Notes: a model not told the origin generated them from the letters alone. Positions 52,722 to 61,864 are shown, counted from the first letter of the stretch. The stretch is DNA of 64,000 nucleotides from Acidimicrobiales bacterium (GCA_022425325.1 JAKMFW010000082.1:1-64000); one strand, 5' to 3'. Translations and numbers: made by a program.

Positions 52722-53543
52722 ATGCGATTGGGAGTGCACCTACCGCAGTACGGACGGGCGGCGTCGCCGGAAGCGATCGTCTCGGTGGCGGTTCGGGCCG
52801 AGGAACTCGGCTTTGCCGACGTGTGGGTCTCGGACCATGTCGCGATCCCGGCATCCCAGGGCTATCCGTCGCCGTACCTGTTCGATCCCGTGCTCACGCT
52901 TGGTTGGGCTGCCGCTGTCACGAGCCAGATCCGGCTCGGCACGAGTGTCATGGTGGTGCCCCAACATCACCCGCTCCAGCTCGCTAATCAGCTTGCGAGT
53001 CTCGATCGGCTGAGCGGAGGCAGGGTGACACTCGGTGCCGGCGTCGGTTGGTCCAAGGCCGAGTTCGAGGCGCTGGATCAGGACTTTCACACCCGTGGTC
53101 GCCGCATGGACGAGGCTCTCGAACTCATGCGACTCGCCTGGACCACCGACCCGACCACGTATCGGGGCGACTTCTTCACGTTGGAGGAGTTCAAGATCCA
53201 ACCGAAGCCGGTCGGGTCGATCCCGATCTGGATTGGTGGTACGTCGGACGCCGCGATTGCCCGAGCGGGTCGGGCCGACGGCTACCAGGGCATCTCGATG
53301 TCGCCTGACGAGATGGCGACGTTCGTCGATCGCTTGCGTGAGGCAGGCGCCGGCGACGAGTTCGTCGTGAGCTATCGCACCGGCTGGGACCCGAACGGGA
53401 TGGACCATCGCCAGATCGTCGAAGAGGCCGAGGCGTACACCGAGGCGGGCGTCCACCATGTCGTTGCGGCTCCGTGGCGGCGCACTGCCGAGGAGTGGAT
53501 CGACTCGATGGCGACGTTGGTCGAGCTGGTGCCGCTCGATTGA
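52722..53543 (+). CDS. LLM class (luciferase-like) F420/FMN-dependent oxidoreductase
   Basis: A 273-residue TIM-barrel protein: MRLGVHLPQYGRAASPEAIV, EELGFADVWVSDHVAIP, GTSVMVVPQHHPLQLANQLA and GAGVGWSKAEFEAL. The family uses F420H2 or FMN for redox reactions on diverse substrates, and which cofactor is used is not certain from sequence. TACCGT lies 6 nt before the ATG. It is divergent from the amidohydrolase and converges on the sulfatase gene. Confidence 0.85.
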   Translation: MRLGVHLPQYGRAASPEAIVSVAVRAEELGFADVWVSDHVAIPASQGYPSPYLFDPVLTLGWAAAVTSQIRLGTSVMVVPQHHPLQLANQLASLDRLSGGRVTLGAGVGWSKAEFEALDQDFHTRGRRMDEALELMRLAWTTDPTTYRGDFFTLEEFKIQPKPVGSIPIWIGGTSDAAIARAGRADGYQGISMSPDEMATFVDRLREAGAGDEFVVSYRTGWDPNGMDHRQIVEEAEAYTEAGVHHVVAAPWRRTAEEWIDSMATLVELVPLD

Positions 53544-53546
53544 GCG

Positions 53547-55808
53547 CTACTGCCGGCTCATCTCGGCTGCTAGCTCGGCCTTGCGTGCCTCGGCGTCCTG
53601 TCGGCTGATCAGCTGGAACTCCATCGTCTGAAGGTCGCCCTCGAAGGCGAACGGGGCGGCGTACTCACGGCTCACCGGCGATCCTGCGTCGAGCGCGACC
53701 GACATGCCGACGGAGGAGATCGTACTCATCATCCACGGAATCTCGCCCGACCCGACGATGTCGCCGTCGACAGTGAGCGTGACCACGGCGGTGCGCTTCG
53801 GCCCTCGGAGAAACTGTGCATGCAAGGTGGTGGAGCCGTCGGGGATCGGTGCGTCGGAACGGATGATCGTGTGGTGGTCGAATGCGTTGTAGTCGAACAC
53901 GAGGTGATCGTCTTTCACGAAGAAGGCGATGCCGGAATTCTCCGTGCCGGTCGCGAAGAGCACGCCGTCCTGCCCCGCTTCGCGACGCACGGTGGCGATC
54001 GCGTCGAAGCTGCGGCCGCCGAGCGACGCACCGGCCTGTGACGGCAGTGGTGCGATCGGTGGCCGGTAGACATAGCGCCTGTTGGCCGGGTGGGGGGATC
54101 GGTCGCGGTGTCGGGTGCCGAAAAGTTGGAGCATGCGGTCGTCAAGGGGGAGCACACCGTGGAGTTCGGCCTCTCCCCACCACCGGTCGATGAGTTCGGT
54201 GAGTTTCTCGGGGTTCGACCCGGCGAGATCGGTGCACTCCGATGGGTCGACCGCAACGTGGTACAGCTCCCACGTGTCGTCGTCGAACGAGGTGCCGGCT
54301 TCGTGCCGGGTGACCGCTTTCCAGCCGTCGAGCCAGATGCCCCGGTGGCCGCCCATCTCGAAGTACTGGACGTCCTTGCGGCTCGGCTCGTCGGTGCCGG
54401 TGAACGTGTAGCCGAGCGAGGTGCCGCTGATCGGCATCTGTTCGCGCCCGCGGTAGGTGCCCTTGGGTGTGACGCCGCACGCCTCGTAGATGGTCGGCGC
54501 GATGTCGTTGACGTGGTGGAACTGGTGGCGGAGTTCGCCACCGACATCGCCAAGGCCCTCGGGCCAGTGCACGACGAGCGGCACATGCACGCCACCTTCG
54601 TGGGTGTTCTGCTTGTACCACTTGAATGGCGTGTTGCCGGCTTGGGCCCAGCCCCACGGGTAGTTGGTGTGGCTGTGCGGACCACCGATTTCGTCGAGGT
54701 GGTCGATGGCCTGCTCCGGCGTTTCGAGAATGCCGTTGAAGAACTTCATCTCATGCATGACACCGAACGGACCGCCTTCCTGGGAGGCGCCGTTGTCGGC
54801 CAGCACCACCACGATGGTGTTGTCGAGTTGCCCGAGGTTGCGCAGCGAGTCGATCAGGCGCCCGACCTGGGCGTCGGTGTGCTCGAGGAATGCGGCAAAT
54901 GCCTCCTGGAGGCGAGCTGCGAGGCGCTGGTGCACCTCGGGCATGTCGTCCCATGCCTCGACTCCGGGGTTGCGGGGCGCGAGTTGAGTGCCTTCGATGT
55001 GGAGGCCCAACTCCTGCTGACGGGCGAACCATTCGGCGCGGACATCGTCCCAGCCTTGGTCGAATGCCCCGCGGTACTTGTCGAGGTAGGACTGCGGTGC
55101 CTGGTGTGGTGCGTGGGTGGCACCGAAGGCGGCGTAGAGAAAGAACGGACGATCGGGGCGCACCGACACGGAGTCGTGCATGAACTGGATCGCCTTGTCG
55201 ATGATGTCCTCGCTGACGTGGTAGCCCTCAGCAGGGCCCCTCGGTGGGTCGATGTGGTGGTTGTCGTAGGTCAGCGATGGGCTGAACTGGTCGGTCTCGC
55301 CGTCCAGGAAGCCGTAGAAGCGATCAAAGCCCCGTTGCAGTGGCCACTGGTCGTAGGGGCCGGCCGCTGAGCACTGCTCCATAGGCGCGAGGTGCCACTT
55401 GCCGACGGCGAACGTCGAGTAGCCCTCGTCGTGTAGCACCTCGGCCATCGTCGCGGCGTGGTCGGAGATCTGACCGGTGAGGTTGGGGAAGCCACTGTTC
55501 ATGTTCGACACGCCCCGCATGCCGACGGCGTGGTGGTTGCGGCCGGTGAGGAGGGCCGCACGCGTGGGGGAGCACAGCGGCGTCACATGGAAGTTCGTGT
55601 AGCGCAGGCCATCGGCGGCGAGGGCGTCAATGTTCGGCGTGTCGATCGACGAGCCGTAACACCCGAGCTGTGAAAAGCCGAGATCGTCGAAGAGCACGAC
55701 GACGACGTTGGGGGCGTCGTCGCCGGGATGGCGTGGTTCGGGCCAGTCCGGTATCGAGTCATCGACGGTTCGCCCGATCGTGCCGTTCCAGTCCCCGTAG
55801 GTCGTCAT
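53547..55808 (-). CDS. arylsulfatase-type sulfatase, cytoplasmic
   Basis: A 753-residue sulfatase starting MTTYGDWNGT. CSPTRAALLTGR holds the cysteine (C79) that must be converted to formylglycine, and FDDLGFSQLG carries the calcium-binding aspartates. LLADNGASQEGG-type and THEGGVHVPLVVHWPEGL segments follow. The C-terminal ~180 residues are beta-rich. There is no signal peptide, so it would act inside the cell and need a formylglycine-generating enzyme, not seen here. TACCCT lies 6 nt before the ATG. Confidence 0.85.
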   Translation of the reverse strand: MTTYGDWNGTIGRTVDDSIPDWPEPRHPGDDAPNVVVVLFDDLGFSQLGCYGSSIDTPNIDALAADGLRYTNFHVTPLCSPTRAALLTGRNHHAVGMRGVSNMNSGFPNLTGQISDHAATMAEVLHDEGYSTFAVGKWHLAPMEQCSAAGPYDQWPLQRGFDRFYGFLDGETDQFSPSLTYDNHHIDPPRGPAEGYHVSEDIIDKAIQFMHDSVSVRPDRPFFLYAAFGATHAPHQAPQSYLDKYRGAFDQGWDDVRAEWFARQQELGLHIEGTQLAPRNPGVEAWDDMPEVHQRLAARLQEAFAAFLEHTDAQVGRLIDSLRNLGQLDNTIVVVLADNGASQEGGPFGVMHEMKFFNGILETPEQAIDHLDEIGGPHSHTNYPWGWAQAGNTPFKWYKQNTHEGGVHVPLVVHWPEGLGDVGGELRHQFHHVNDIAPTIYEACGVTPKGTYRGREQMPISGTSLGYTFTGTDEPSRKDVQYFEMGGHRGIWLDGWKAVTRHEAGTSFDDDTWELYHVAVDPSECTDLAGSNPEKLTELIDRWWGEAELHGVLPLDDRMLQLFGTRHRDRSPHPANRRYVYRPPIAPLPSQAGASLGGRSFDAIATVRREAGQDGVLFATGTENSGIAFFVKDDHLVFDYNAFDHHTIIRSDAPIPDGSTTLHAQFLRGPKRTAVVTLTVDGDIVGSGEIPWMMSTISSVGMSVALDAGSPVSREYAAPFAFEGDLQTMEFQLISRQDAEARKAELAAEMSRQ

Positions 55809-55882
55809 GCTGCAAGGGTAGATGTTTTGGCATGCGTACTGCCAGTTTCTCTTCGTGCCATGGCCCACGTACGCTCTGCGCC

Positions 55883-56923
55883 ATGAAGCTGTCGATGATG
55901 CTCACGTACTCCGGCGACCCGCGGCTGGCCGCGGCCGAAGCCGCCGATCTAGAGAAGGCCGGCATCGATGTCGGCTGGGTGCCGGAGCTCTACGGCTTCG
56001 ACGCCGTGTCGATCCTGGGTTACCTCGCTGCGAAGACCGACACCATGGAGCTCGGTTCGGGCATCTTCAACATCTACGGCCGCACCCCCAGCACGATCGC
56101 CATGACCGCCGCCGGGCTCGACGCAGTCTCAAGCGGGCGCTTCATCCTCGGCCTCGGTGCGTCCGGCCCGCAGGTCATTGAGGGGTTCCATGGCGTGAAG
56201 TACGACAAGCCCCTCGGCCGTCAGCGCGAGATTATGGAGATCTGTCGTGCGATCTGGCGGCGAGAGGTCGTGGTGCACGACGGCCCGAACTACCAGCTCC
56301 CGCTTCCGGAAGATCAGGGCACGGGGCTCGGCAAGCCACTGAAGCTGATCAACCATCCTGTGCGCGAGGACATCCCGATCTATCTCGCCTCGCTCGGCCC
56401 GAAGAACGTCGAACTCACCGCCGAGGTCGCCGACGGCTGGCTGCCCGCCTTCTTCCATCCCGACAAGGCCGACGGCGTGTGGAAGGCCGATCTCGACGCC
56501 GGTCTCGCCAAGCGCGATCCTGCCCTCGGCCCGCTCCAGGTCTCGACTGGTGGCGCGCTGTGCATCACCGACGACGACGAAATGGCCCGCAAGATCCGCG
56601 ATGCCGGTCGCTTTATGACGGCGCTGTACGTCGGCGGCATGGGCGCGAAGGGCAAGAACTTCTACAACAACATCTTCCGCAAGTACGGCTACGAGCAGGA
56701 AGCCGAGCAGATCCAGGACCTCTACCTCGACGGCAGGAAGGACGAGGCGATGGCGCTCGTTCCCCAGGACTACCTCGACGCCACGGCACTCGTCGGCGAC
56801 GAGGGCTTCGTGCGCGAGCGGGTGGAGGCCTACCGGTCGGCCGGGGTGACGCACCTGCAGATCTCGCCGACCGGCCCGAATCCGATGGCCGATATCGAGA
56901 AGGTGAAGAGCTGGGTCAGCTGA
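55883..56923 (+). CDS. LLM class F420-dependent oxidoreductase
   Basis: A 346-residue luciferase-like protein: MKLSMMLTYSGDPRLAAAEA, KAGIDVGWVPELYGFDAVS, GSGIFNIYGRTPSTIAMTAA and LGLGASGPQVIEGFHGV. It is longer than the other LLM gene at 52.7 kb and from a different subfamily. TACGCT lies 7 nt before the ATG. Divergent from the sulfatase with 74 bp between starts, so both may be under common control. Confidence 0.85.
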   Translation: MKLSMMLTYSGDPRLAAAEAADLEKAGIDVGWVPELYGFDAVSILGYLAAKTDTMELGSGIFNIYGRTPSTIAMTAAGLDAVSSGRFILGLGASGPQVIEGFHGVKYDKPLGRQREIMEICRAIWRREVVVHDGPNYQLPLPEDQGTGLGKPLKLINHPVREDIPIYLASLGPKNVELTAEVADGWLPAFFHPDKADGVWKADLDAGLAKRDPALGPLQVSTGGALCITDDDEMARKIRDAGRFMTALYVGGMGAKGKNFYNNIFRKYGYEQEAEQIQDLYLDGRKDEAMALVPQDYLDATALVGDEGFVRERVEAYRSAGVTHLQISPTGPNPMADIEKVKSWVS

Positions 56924-56938
56924 CCCGACACCGTTCCG

Positions 56939-57430
56939 TCAGGCGCGTTGCGCTTCGAGGCTGCGCTCGAGTCCAGCAAGTGACTGGCGGAGTGTCTTCG
57001 ACAGTTGCCGCTTGAGCACGCGAAAGAGCAGCCCGGTGCGGGGCTTTGGCTGGAGTGCCATCAGGTAGGTGACCCGAACCCGGTCATCGGAGAGAACCTG
57101 GATGTCGACCCGTTCGTTCAGCGTCTCGGTGACGAGACCGAGCGGCCCCTCGGCTTCAACGACGGAGAAGCCCCAGGAACAAGGCTCGTCCCAGACGATG
57201 AACTCCTCGTGGATGGGCTTCTTCGCAACCCAGACGGTGCGGGTCGATCCGAGGCCGGTACCGCCGGTCGCCTCCGCCTTGTCGAGCGCGCTGAACCACT
57301 CCGGCCACCGTTCGTGATCGCACAGCACGTCCCACACTTCCTGGGGGGTAGCGCGGATCTCGCGCACAGCTCGGATCTTGAGCGGTGCACGGTCGGTCCA
57401 GTCGGCGGGCTGACGGGTCATCACGGCCAT
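56939..57430 (-). CDS. SRPBCC (START/Bet v 1-like) family protein
   Basis: A 163-residue protein: IRAVREIRATPQEVWDVLCD, HERWPEWFSALDKAEATG and the later LNERVDIQVLSDDRVRVTYL. The helix-grip fold binds hydrophobic ligands, and the family is used in polyketide and lipid metabolism or as a ligand carrier. ATG 57430 is 6 nt after TACGCT. The huge track ORF (59773 downward) joins this gene to the antisense of its neighbours and is a shadow beyond 57430. Confidence 0.77.
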   Translation of the reverse strand: MAVMTRQPADWTDRAPLKIRAVREIRATPQEVWDVLCDHERWPEWFSALDKAEATGGTGLGSTRTVWVAKKPIHEEFIVWDEPCSWGFSVVEAEGPLGLVTETLNERVDIQVLSDDRVRVTYLMALQPKPRTGLLFRVLKRQLSKTLRQSLAGLERSLEAQRA

Positions 57431-57436
57431 GACCGG

Positions 57437-57457
57437 AGCGTAACCGGGCGGTACCTT
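57437..57457. promoter_or_regulatory. back-to-back divergent -10 elements
   Basis: TACGCT on the minus strand (57442-57437) and TACCTT on the plus strand (57452-57457) each lie 6 nt from their start codons. The whole intergenic space is 33 bp, so the two promoters must overlap in their -35 regions. Confidence 0.5.
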
Positions 57458-57463
57458 GCGGCC

Positions 57464-58453
57464 ATGCCGACCGCCATCCCGCACGTCAGCCTTGCCCACC
57501 TGCCGACCCCGCTCGAACCACTCGATCGCCTGTCGGCTGCACTCGGGGGTCCCCGGATCTGGATGAAACGCGATGACACAACCGGCCTCGCGATTGGCGG
57601 CAACAAGGTTCGCAAGCTCGAGTACCTCCTGGCCGATGCGCTGGAGCAGGGCGCCGACGTCGTGCTGACGATCGGTGCGACGCAGAGCAATCACTGCCGG
57701 CAGACCGCTGCCGCCGCCGCCCGCCTCGGCATCGAGTGCGAACTCTTGCTCGAGCATCGATTCCCCGAGTGGCCCGACGCATACAACTGGGGCGGCAACC
57801 TCCAGCTCGATGCGCTGCTCGGCGCCACTGTGCTCGACCATCTGGTCGGCACCGACATGAACGCTGCGCTCGCCGCGCGGGTCGATGAACTCCTGGTAGC
57901 CGGTCGCAGGCCGTATGCCATCCCACTCGGCGGATCCTCGGTCGTCGGGGCATTCGGTTACCGCACCGCCGCAGTGGAGATCCTCCGACAGGCCGACGCC
58001 GTGGGGTTCACGCCGGCCGAGATCGTCCACGCCACGAGCTCCGGCGGCACGCAGGCGGGGCTCATCGCCGGCCTCGCGATCAAGCGGTCGGCCGTGCCGG
58101 TTCTGGGCGTGAGTGCGGGTGGTTCTGACGAGTACCTCGCACCGATCGTTCGCTCGCTCGCCGAAGGGGTCATCGAGCGGCTCGACCTCGACCGTACCTT
58201 CGGCCCCGCCACCGTCATGATCGACGACACCCACGTCGGCGACGCCTACGGGGTTCCGACCGATGCGATGCACGAGGCCGTCGAGATGTGCGCCACGCTC
58301 GAGGGGGTGCTCCTCGACCCGGTGTACACCGGCAAGGGCATGGCCGGTCTCATCCATCATGTGCGGACCGGGCGATGGTCGAGCGACGATCAGATCGTCT
58401 TCATTCACACCGGAGGAACGCCGGCGTTGTTCGCCTACCCCGAACTCCGTTAG
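57464..58453 (+). CDS. D-cysteine desulfhydrase / ACC deaminase-like PLP enzyme
   Basis: A 329-residue fold type II PLP enzyme: LAHLPTPLEPLDRLSAALGG, KRDDTTGLAIGGNKVRKLEY (PLP lysine), TIGATQSNHCRQTAAAAARL and HATSSGGTQAGLIAGL. It belongs to the ACC deaminase/D-cysteine desulfhydrase group, which deaminates or desulfurates small amino acids. Both are possible. TACCTT lies 6 nt before the ATG. Its stop overlaps the convergent MFS gene by 4 bp. Confidence 0.85.
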   Translation: MPTAIPHVSLAHLPTPLEPLDRLSAALGGPRIWMKRDDTTGLAIGGNKVRKLEYLLADALEQGADVVLTIGATQSNHCRQTAAAAARLGIECELLLEHRFPEWPDAYNWGGNLQLDALLGATVLDHLVGTDMNAALAARVDELLVAGRRPYAIPLGGSSVVGAFGYRTAAVEILRQADAVGFTPAEIVHATSSGGTQAGLIAGLAIKRSAVPVLGVSAGGSDEYLAPIVRSLAEGVIERLDLDRTFGPATVMIDDTHVGDAYGVPTDAMHEAVEMCATLEGVLLDPVYTGKGMAGLIHHVRTGRWSSDDQIVFIHTGGTPALFAYPELR

Positions 58454-59667
58454 ACGACCGACGCAGGCGACGGGCGGCGTGTCCCGCTTGTCGCCATCAC
58501 TGCTGCGGCGGCCATCGACAACAATCCGGACACCACATAACTCGCGCGATACGACGAGGCGTCGCGCAGCGCACCGAGCAGCAGTGGACCGCCGGCGATC
58601 CCGACGGTGACGACGAGTTGCTGGAACGCGAAGATGCGCGGGTACGCCGTGACGCCGAATGCGCTGGCGATCAGCAGCGGTTGGAGCATCAAGAGGTTGC
58701 CGATCGTGGTGCCGAAGCAGAAGGCGACGACCACGAGAGCGATGCGACCGTCGGCGAACGCAATACCGATCAGCGTGACCCCCTGCACGAGGGCGAGCAC
58801 GATGGTGAACGTCACCAACGGGAGGCGGTCGGCAAAGGAGCCCCCAACGAGCCGCCCGATCACACTTCCGACGGCGATCGCCGACAACGCGAGGGCGCCG
58901 GTCGAGGAGTCGACGCGTTCGGAGCCGAGATTCGCGATCTGGGAGAGACCGCCGACCTGGGCACCCATCGCCAAGATGAAGCCGATGAGCACGATGACGA
59001 AGAAACGGGTGCGGATGGCGATGTCGTACTCGATGCCGTCGACCGCGCCGTCGTTCGCAGCGTTCTCGGCGCCTTCTGGCTCGAGGCCCCGGTGGGCCGG
59101 TGACGGGATCAGCAACGGCAGCGTGGCAAGGATCGACACGAGGAAGACGAGGCCGAGGATCGGCGACGCATCGGCGAGACCGCGATCGCCGATCAGCCAG
59201 GCGGCGAACTGGGTGTAGGTGAGGCCGCCGACGGACAGCCCGGTCGAGGCGATGGCAAGGGCAAGTGCCCGGCGACCGTGAAACCAGCGAGTCACGAGGG
59301 TGGTGGCGGGGAGAAGACCTGCCATCGCGAAGCCGAGCGCAAGCGCGACGTAGACCGCGTAGAGCTCGACGAGTGAGTCGATCGTGCCGAGGAAGGCCAG
59401 ACTCGCGCCACCGAGTAGGGCGCCGACTGCGATCACCAGTCGGATGTCGCGCGTCTCGATGATCGGCGCGATGACCCGGCCGGCCACGCCGGCGACGATG
59501 AAGAAGACCGACGTGGCGAGCGAGACGCTGGTGGTCGAGAACGGCTGCTCGTCGGTGAGGGCGTCGAGGTAGACGGCGAGCCCGTAGAAGATCAGTCCCG
59601 AGGCCGCCGACAAGACGATGAAGACCGCAGCGACGACCCACCAGCCGGGAAAGATGCGCGCCGCCAC
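58450..59667 (-). CDS. MFS transporter
   Basis: A 405-residue carrier with about 12 hydrophobic segments. FPGWWVVAAVFIVLSAASGL is helix 1, and RWFHGRRALALAIASTGLSV is typical of the oxalate/formate-like (OFA) branch with a Gly/Ser-rich helix 5. The substrate cannot be read. The start GTG 59667 lies 2 bp after the HAD stop, so the two genes are one transcript. The track start 59790 is spurious. Confidence 0.82.
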   Translation of the reverse strand: MAARIFPGWWVVAAVFIVLSAASGLIFYGLAVYLDALTDEQPFSTTSVSLATSVFFIVAGVAGRVIAPIIETRDIRLVIAVGALLGGASLAFLGTIDSLVELYAVYVALALGFAMAGLLPATTLVTRWFHGRRALALAIASTGLSVGGLTYTQFAAWLIGDRGLADASPILGLVFLVSILATLPLLIPSPAHRGLEPEGAENAANDGAVDGIEYDIAIRTRFFVIVLIGFILAMGAQVGGLSQIANLGSERVDSSTGALALSAIAVGSVIGRLVGGSFADRLPLVTFTIVLALVQGVTLIGIAFADGRIALVVVAFCFGTTIGNLLMLQPLLIASAFGVTAYPRIFAFQQLVVTVGIAGGPLLLGALRDASSYRASYVVSGLLSMAAAAVMATSGTRRPSPASVV

Positions 59668-59669
59668 GA

Positions 59670-60467
59670 TCAGACGAGCTCCTCGAGGATTCGGGCGACC
59701 CCGAAGTCGATATTGGTCGAGGTGGTTTCGTCGGCGACGGCTTTGACCTCGTCGAGGGCATTGCCCATCGCAACGCCCCGTCCGGCCCATTCGAGCATGG
59801 TGAGGTCGTTGAGGTTGTCGCCGAACGCCACGACCTCCTCCGTCACGATGTCGAGTTGGGCGCAGAGGCGGGCGAGGGCGGTGCCTTTGTCCGCTCCATG
59901 AGGAGTGACTTCGGCAAAGTTGATCCCCGAGGAGGTTGCGTGGTGATGGCCGACATGAGGCTGGAGCCGTTCGATCAGTCGGCTGTGTCCGAGGTCGGGG
60001 TGGGCGACGAACATCTTCCCGACTCCGGTCGGCGTGGTGCCATCACTCAGGCGGTCCTCGTCTCGAAGCGCGTTGCCGGTCAATCGGTTCGGGTACAGCT
60101 CGAGAAACGGCGCTTCCCAGTGCAGTTGATCGCCGGCTTCCCATCCGAACGCGAAGCCGTCGTCCTCCGCTTCGAGACGCCGTCGAAGGTCGGCTACCTC
60201 GGCGTCGGCGAAACACAACCGCTCCTCGATCTCGCGAGTGCGGAGGTTGACCCGGTGGCCGCCGTTTGAACCGATGAACCAATCCAGTTCGGCGCCGGTG
60301 GATGTCGCGAGTGGGATCCCGCCCATGTGGCTGCGGCCGGTGACGGCGACACAGATGATGCCGGCAGCTTGAGCGGCGTTCATGGCGGCGACCGATCGAG
60401 CTTCAGGCCGGTGGTCGGCACCGAAGAAGGTGCCGTCGAGGTCGGTGGCGATCATCCGGATCTGCAC
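59670..60467 (-). CDS. HAD superfamily Cof-type phosphatase
   Basis: A 265-residue HAD-IIB hydrolase. ATDLDGTFFGADHR holds the nucleophile aspartate, FIGSNGGHRV follows, and VVAFGDNLNDLTMLEWAGRG contains the metal-binding aspartates. Family members dephosphorylate sugar phosphates and cofactor precursors. The GTG 60467 is the track start, with ATG 60455 as an alternative. A CAGACT hexamer lies 6 nt upstream. Probably co-transcribed with the MFS gene. Confidence 0.85.
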   Translation of the reverse strand: MQIRMIATDLDGTFFGADHRPEARSVAAMNAAQAAGIICVAVTGRSHMGGIPLATSTGAELDWFIGSNGGHRVNLRTREIEERLCFADAEVADLRRRLEAEDDGFAFGWEAGDQLHWEAPFLELYPNRLTGNALRDEDRLSDGTTPTGVGKMFVAHPDLGHSRLIERLQPHVGHHHATSSGINFAEVTPHGADKGTALARLCAQLDIVTEEVVAFGDNLNDLTMLEWAGRGVAMGNALDEVKAVADETTSTNIDFGVARILEELV

Positions 60468-60565
60468 GGCGCCAGTCTGGCAGTGAACGTCAGGCGCGCC
60501 TGATTCGCGAGCCGGTGCGGAGCATGCTCACTGGCGACCGATGGGCTTCGTGTAGCTCGTCGATC

Positions 60566-61066
60566 TCAGAATGGTGGCTGACGCGGCGCCTCGGCGACGG
60601 TGCCGCCACCGGCTGATCCGGGGTAGCCATGCCGTCGCCAGGTGTCGTACACGACCACGGCAACAGCGTTGGCGAGATTGAGGCTGCGGCTGCCTTCGAC
60701 CATGGGAATGCTCAGGAGTTGGTCGTTTCCGATTCGGGCTCGAGCGGTATCGGTGAGACCAGCGCGTTCTGCGCCGAACACCAGGACGTCCTCGGCGTCG
60801 ATCGGGGCGTCGGTGAACCGGGTCGAGCTGTGGGCTGAGAAGCCCCACCAGGTTCCCGGGAGTGCGGCGTCGAGCGCAGCGAGGTCGGGGTGGACGGTAA
60901 CCGTGGCGAGCTCGTGGTAGTCGAGTCCGCCTCGGGAGTAGAGCCGGTCATCCAGTTCGAATCCCAGGGGTTCGACCAGATGGAGGCCTGCACCCGTGTT
61001 TGCGGCGAGCCGGATGATCGCCCCGGTGTTCGGAGCGATCTCGGGATGGACGAGCACGATCTCCAC
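60566..61066 (-). CDS. trmL: tRNA (cytidine/uridine(34)-2'-O)-methyltransferase TrmL
   Basis: A 166-residue SPOUT methyltransferase. EIVLVHPEIAPNTGAIIRLAA and GFELDDRLYSRGGLDYHELA start the fold, and IPMVEGSRSLNLANAVAVVV is the trefoil-knot SAM site. It methylates position 34 of leucine tRNAs in other bacteria. The GTG start follows the RDD stop by about 12 nt without a clear ribosome site, implying coupling. Confidence 0.9.
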   Translation of the reverse strand: MEIVLVHPEIAPNTGAIIRLAANTGAGLHLVEPLGFELDDRLYSRGGLDYHELATVTVHPDLAALDAALPGTWWGFSAHSSTRFTDAPIDAEDVLVFGAERAGLTDTARARIGNDQLLSIPMVEGSRSLNLANAVAVVVYDTWRRHGYPGSAGGGTVAEAPRQPPF

Positions 61067-61078
61067 GGGGCTGCCAGG

Positions 61079-61645
61079 TCAGCGTGAGCGCACCACGATC
61101 GTGCCGGCGACCTTGTCGTGCCAGGTTTGGCGGTCGTCGTCCCAGATCATCCACAGATAGCCGAGGTACAGGATGCTGGCGGAGACGATCCATGCGAAGA
61201 GTTCCCGCCCGAGGGCGCGCCCGATCCCCGGCACGTCGCCATTGTCCACCCGGATCACCTTGTTGCCGACGATGCGACGCCCCCAGGTCTGGCCGGTCCG
61301 GCCAAGCTGTACGACGTATCCGATCATGACCAGCAAGGGGCCGAGGGTGCCCAGTGCCACGCCACCGACAAAGCGCATTGCGTCGGTCTCGCCCGAACAC
61401 TCGGCGAGGTCGGTGAAGAAGAAGTCGCAGTCGAAGAGGGACGACGCAACCATGAACGCACCGATGTACATCGGAATGAGCATCGCCACGCCATACAGGA
61501 GAGCGTCGAGGAGATAATTCCCGAGGCGGTTGCCGAACCCGGCCCGGCCATTGGTGTCGTCACCCCAGACGTCGGCGCCGCCATGCGGGCTGTGTGCCTG
61601 CTGACCCTGGCCTGGCGGTGGTGGCGGTGGCGGCATGTCGCTCAT
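61079..61645 (-). CDS. RDD family membrane protein
   Basis: A 188-residue protein. A proline-rich cytoplasmic N-terminus (MPPPPPPPGQGQQ) precedes hydrophobic segments GNYLLDALLYGVAMLIPMYI, GGVALGTLGPLLVMIGYVV and FAWIVSASILYLGYLWMIW. The RDD signature appears as NRLGNYLLDAL and DRQTWHDKVAGTIVV. Function is unknown. TACGAT lies 6 nt before the ATG. The track start 62119 is an extension. Confidence 0.8.
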   Translation of the reverse strand: MSDMPPPPPPPGQGQQAHSPHGGADVWGDDTNGRAGFGNRLGNYLLDALLYGVAMLIPMYIGAFMVASSLFDCDFFFTDLAECSGETDAMRFVGGVALGTLGPLLVMIGYVVQLGRTGQTWGRRIVGNKVIRVDNGDVPGIGRALGRELFAWIVSASILYLGYLWMIWDDDRQTWHDKVAGTIVVRSR

Positions 61646-61744
61646 GGGTCGATCGTAGGACATCCACCGAACGGACATCCGCAGCCTGCGCCTTGCTCGA
61701 CCACGCCAGTCCGTCGGCGAGGCCGCTCGGCACTCCGGACGCGA

Positions 61745-61772
61745 CAACGCCGGCCCCGAGAGGCCGGCGTTG
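61745..61772. terminator. hairpin after tRNA-Ser
   Basis: CAACGCCGGCC-CCGAGA-GGCCGGCGTTG is a perfect 11-bp stem with a 6-nt loop, 5 bp after the tRNA 3' end on the minus strand. Only a short T run follows (TTGTCG), but position and strength favour a terminator. Confidence 0.6.
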
Positions 61773-61777
61773 GGTGG

Positions 61778-61864
61778 CGGAAGGTATGGGATTCGAACCC
61801 ATGGTGACCCGGAGGCCACAACGGCTTTCGAGGCCGCCCCATTCGTCCGCTCTGGCAACCTTCC
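61778..61864 (-). tRNA. tRNA-Ser (anticodon CGA)
   Basis: Minus strand: GGAAGGTTGCCAGAGCGGAC starts an 87-nt class II tRNA. The anticodon stem-loop is GCGGC-CTCGAAA-GCCGT (CGA), followed by a long variable arm (TTGTGGCCTCCGGGTCACC region) and the T arm GGGTTCGAATCCC. The acceptor stem is GGAAGGT/ACCTTCC, discriminator G, with no CCA encoded. It lies near the TadA-like gene, as tRNA-Ser does next to tadA in mycobacteria. Confidence 0.97.

Noticed and set aside
57431-59773. 944-aa minus-strand ORF
   Set aside because: Only its end (to 57430) is the SRPBCC gene. The rest is antisense to the PLP deaminase and out of frame with the MFS gene, with low-complexity Arg-rich sequence.
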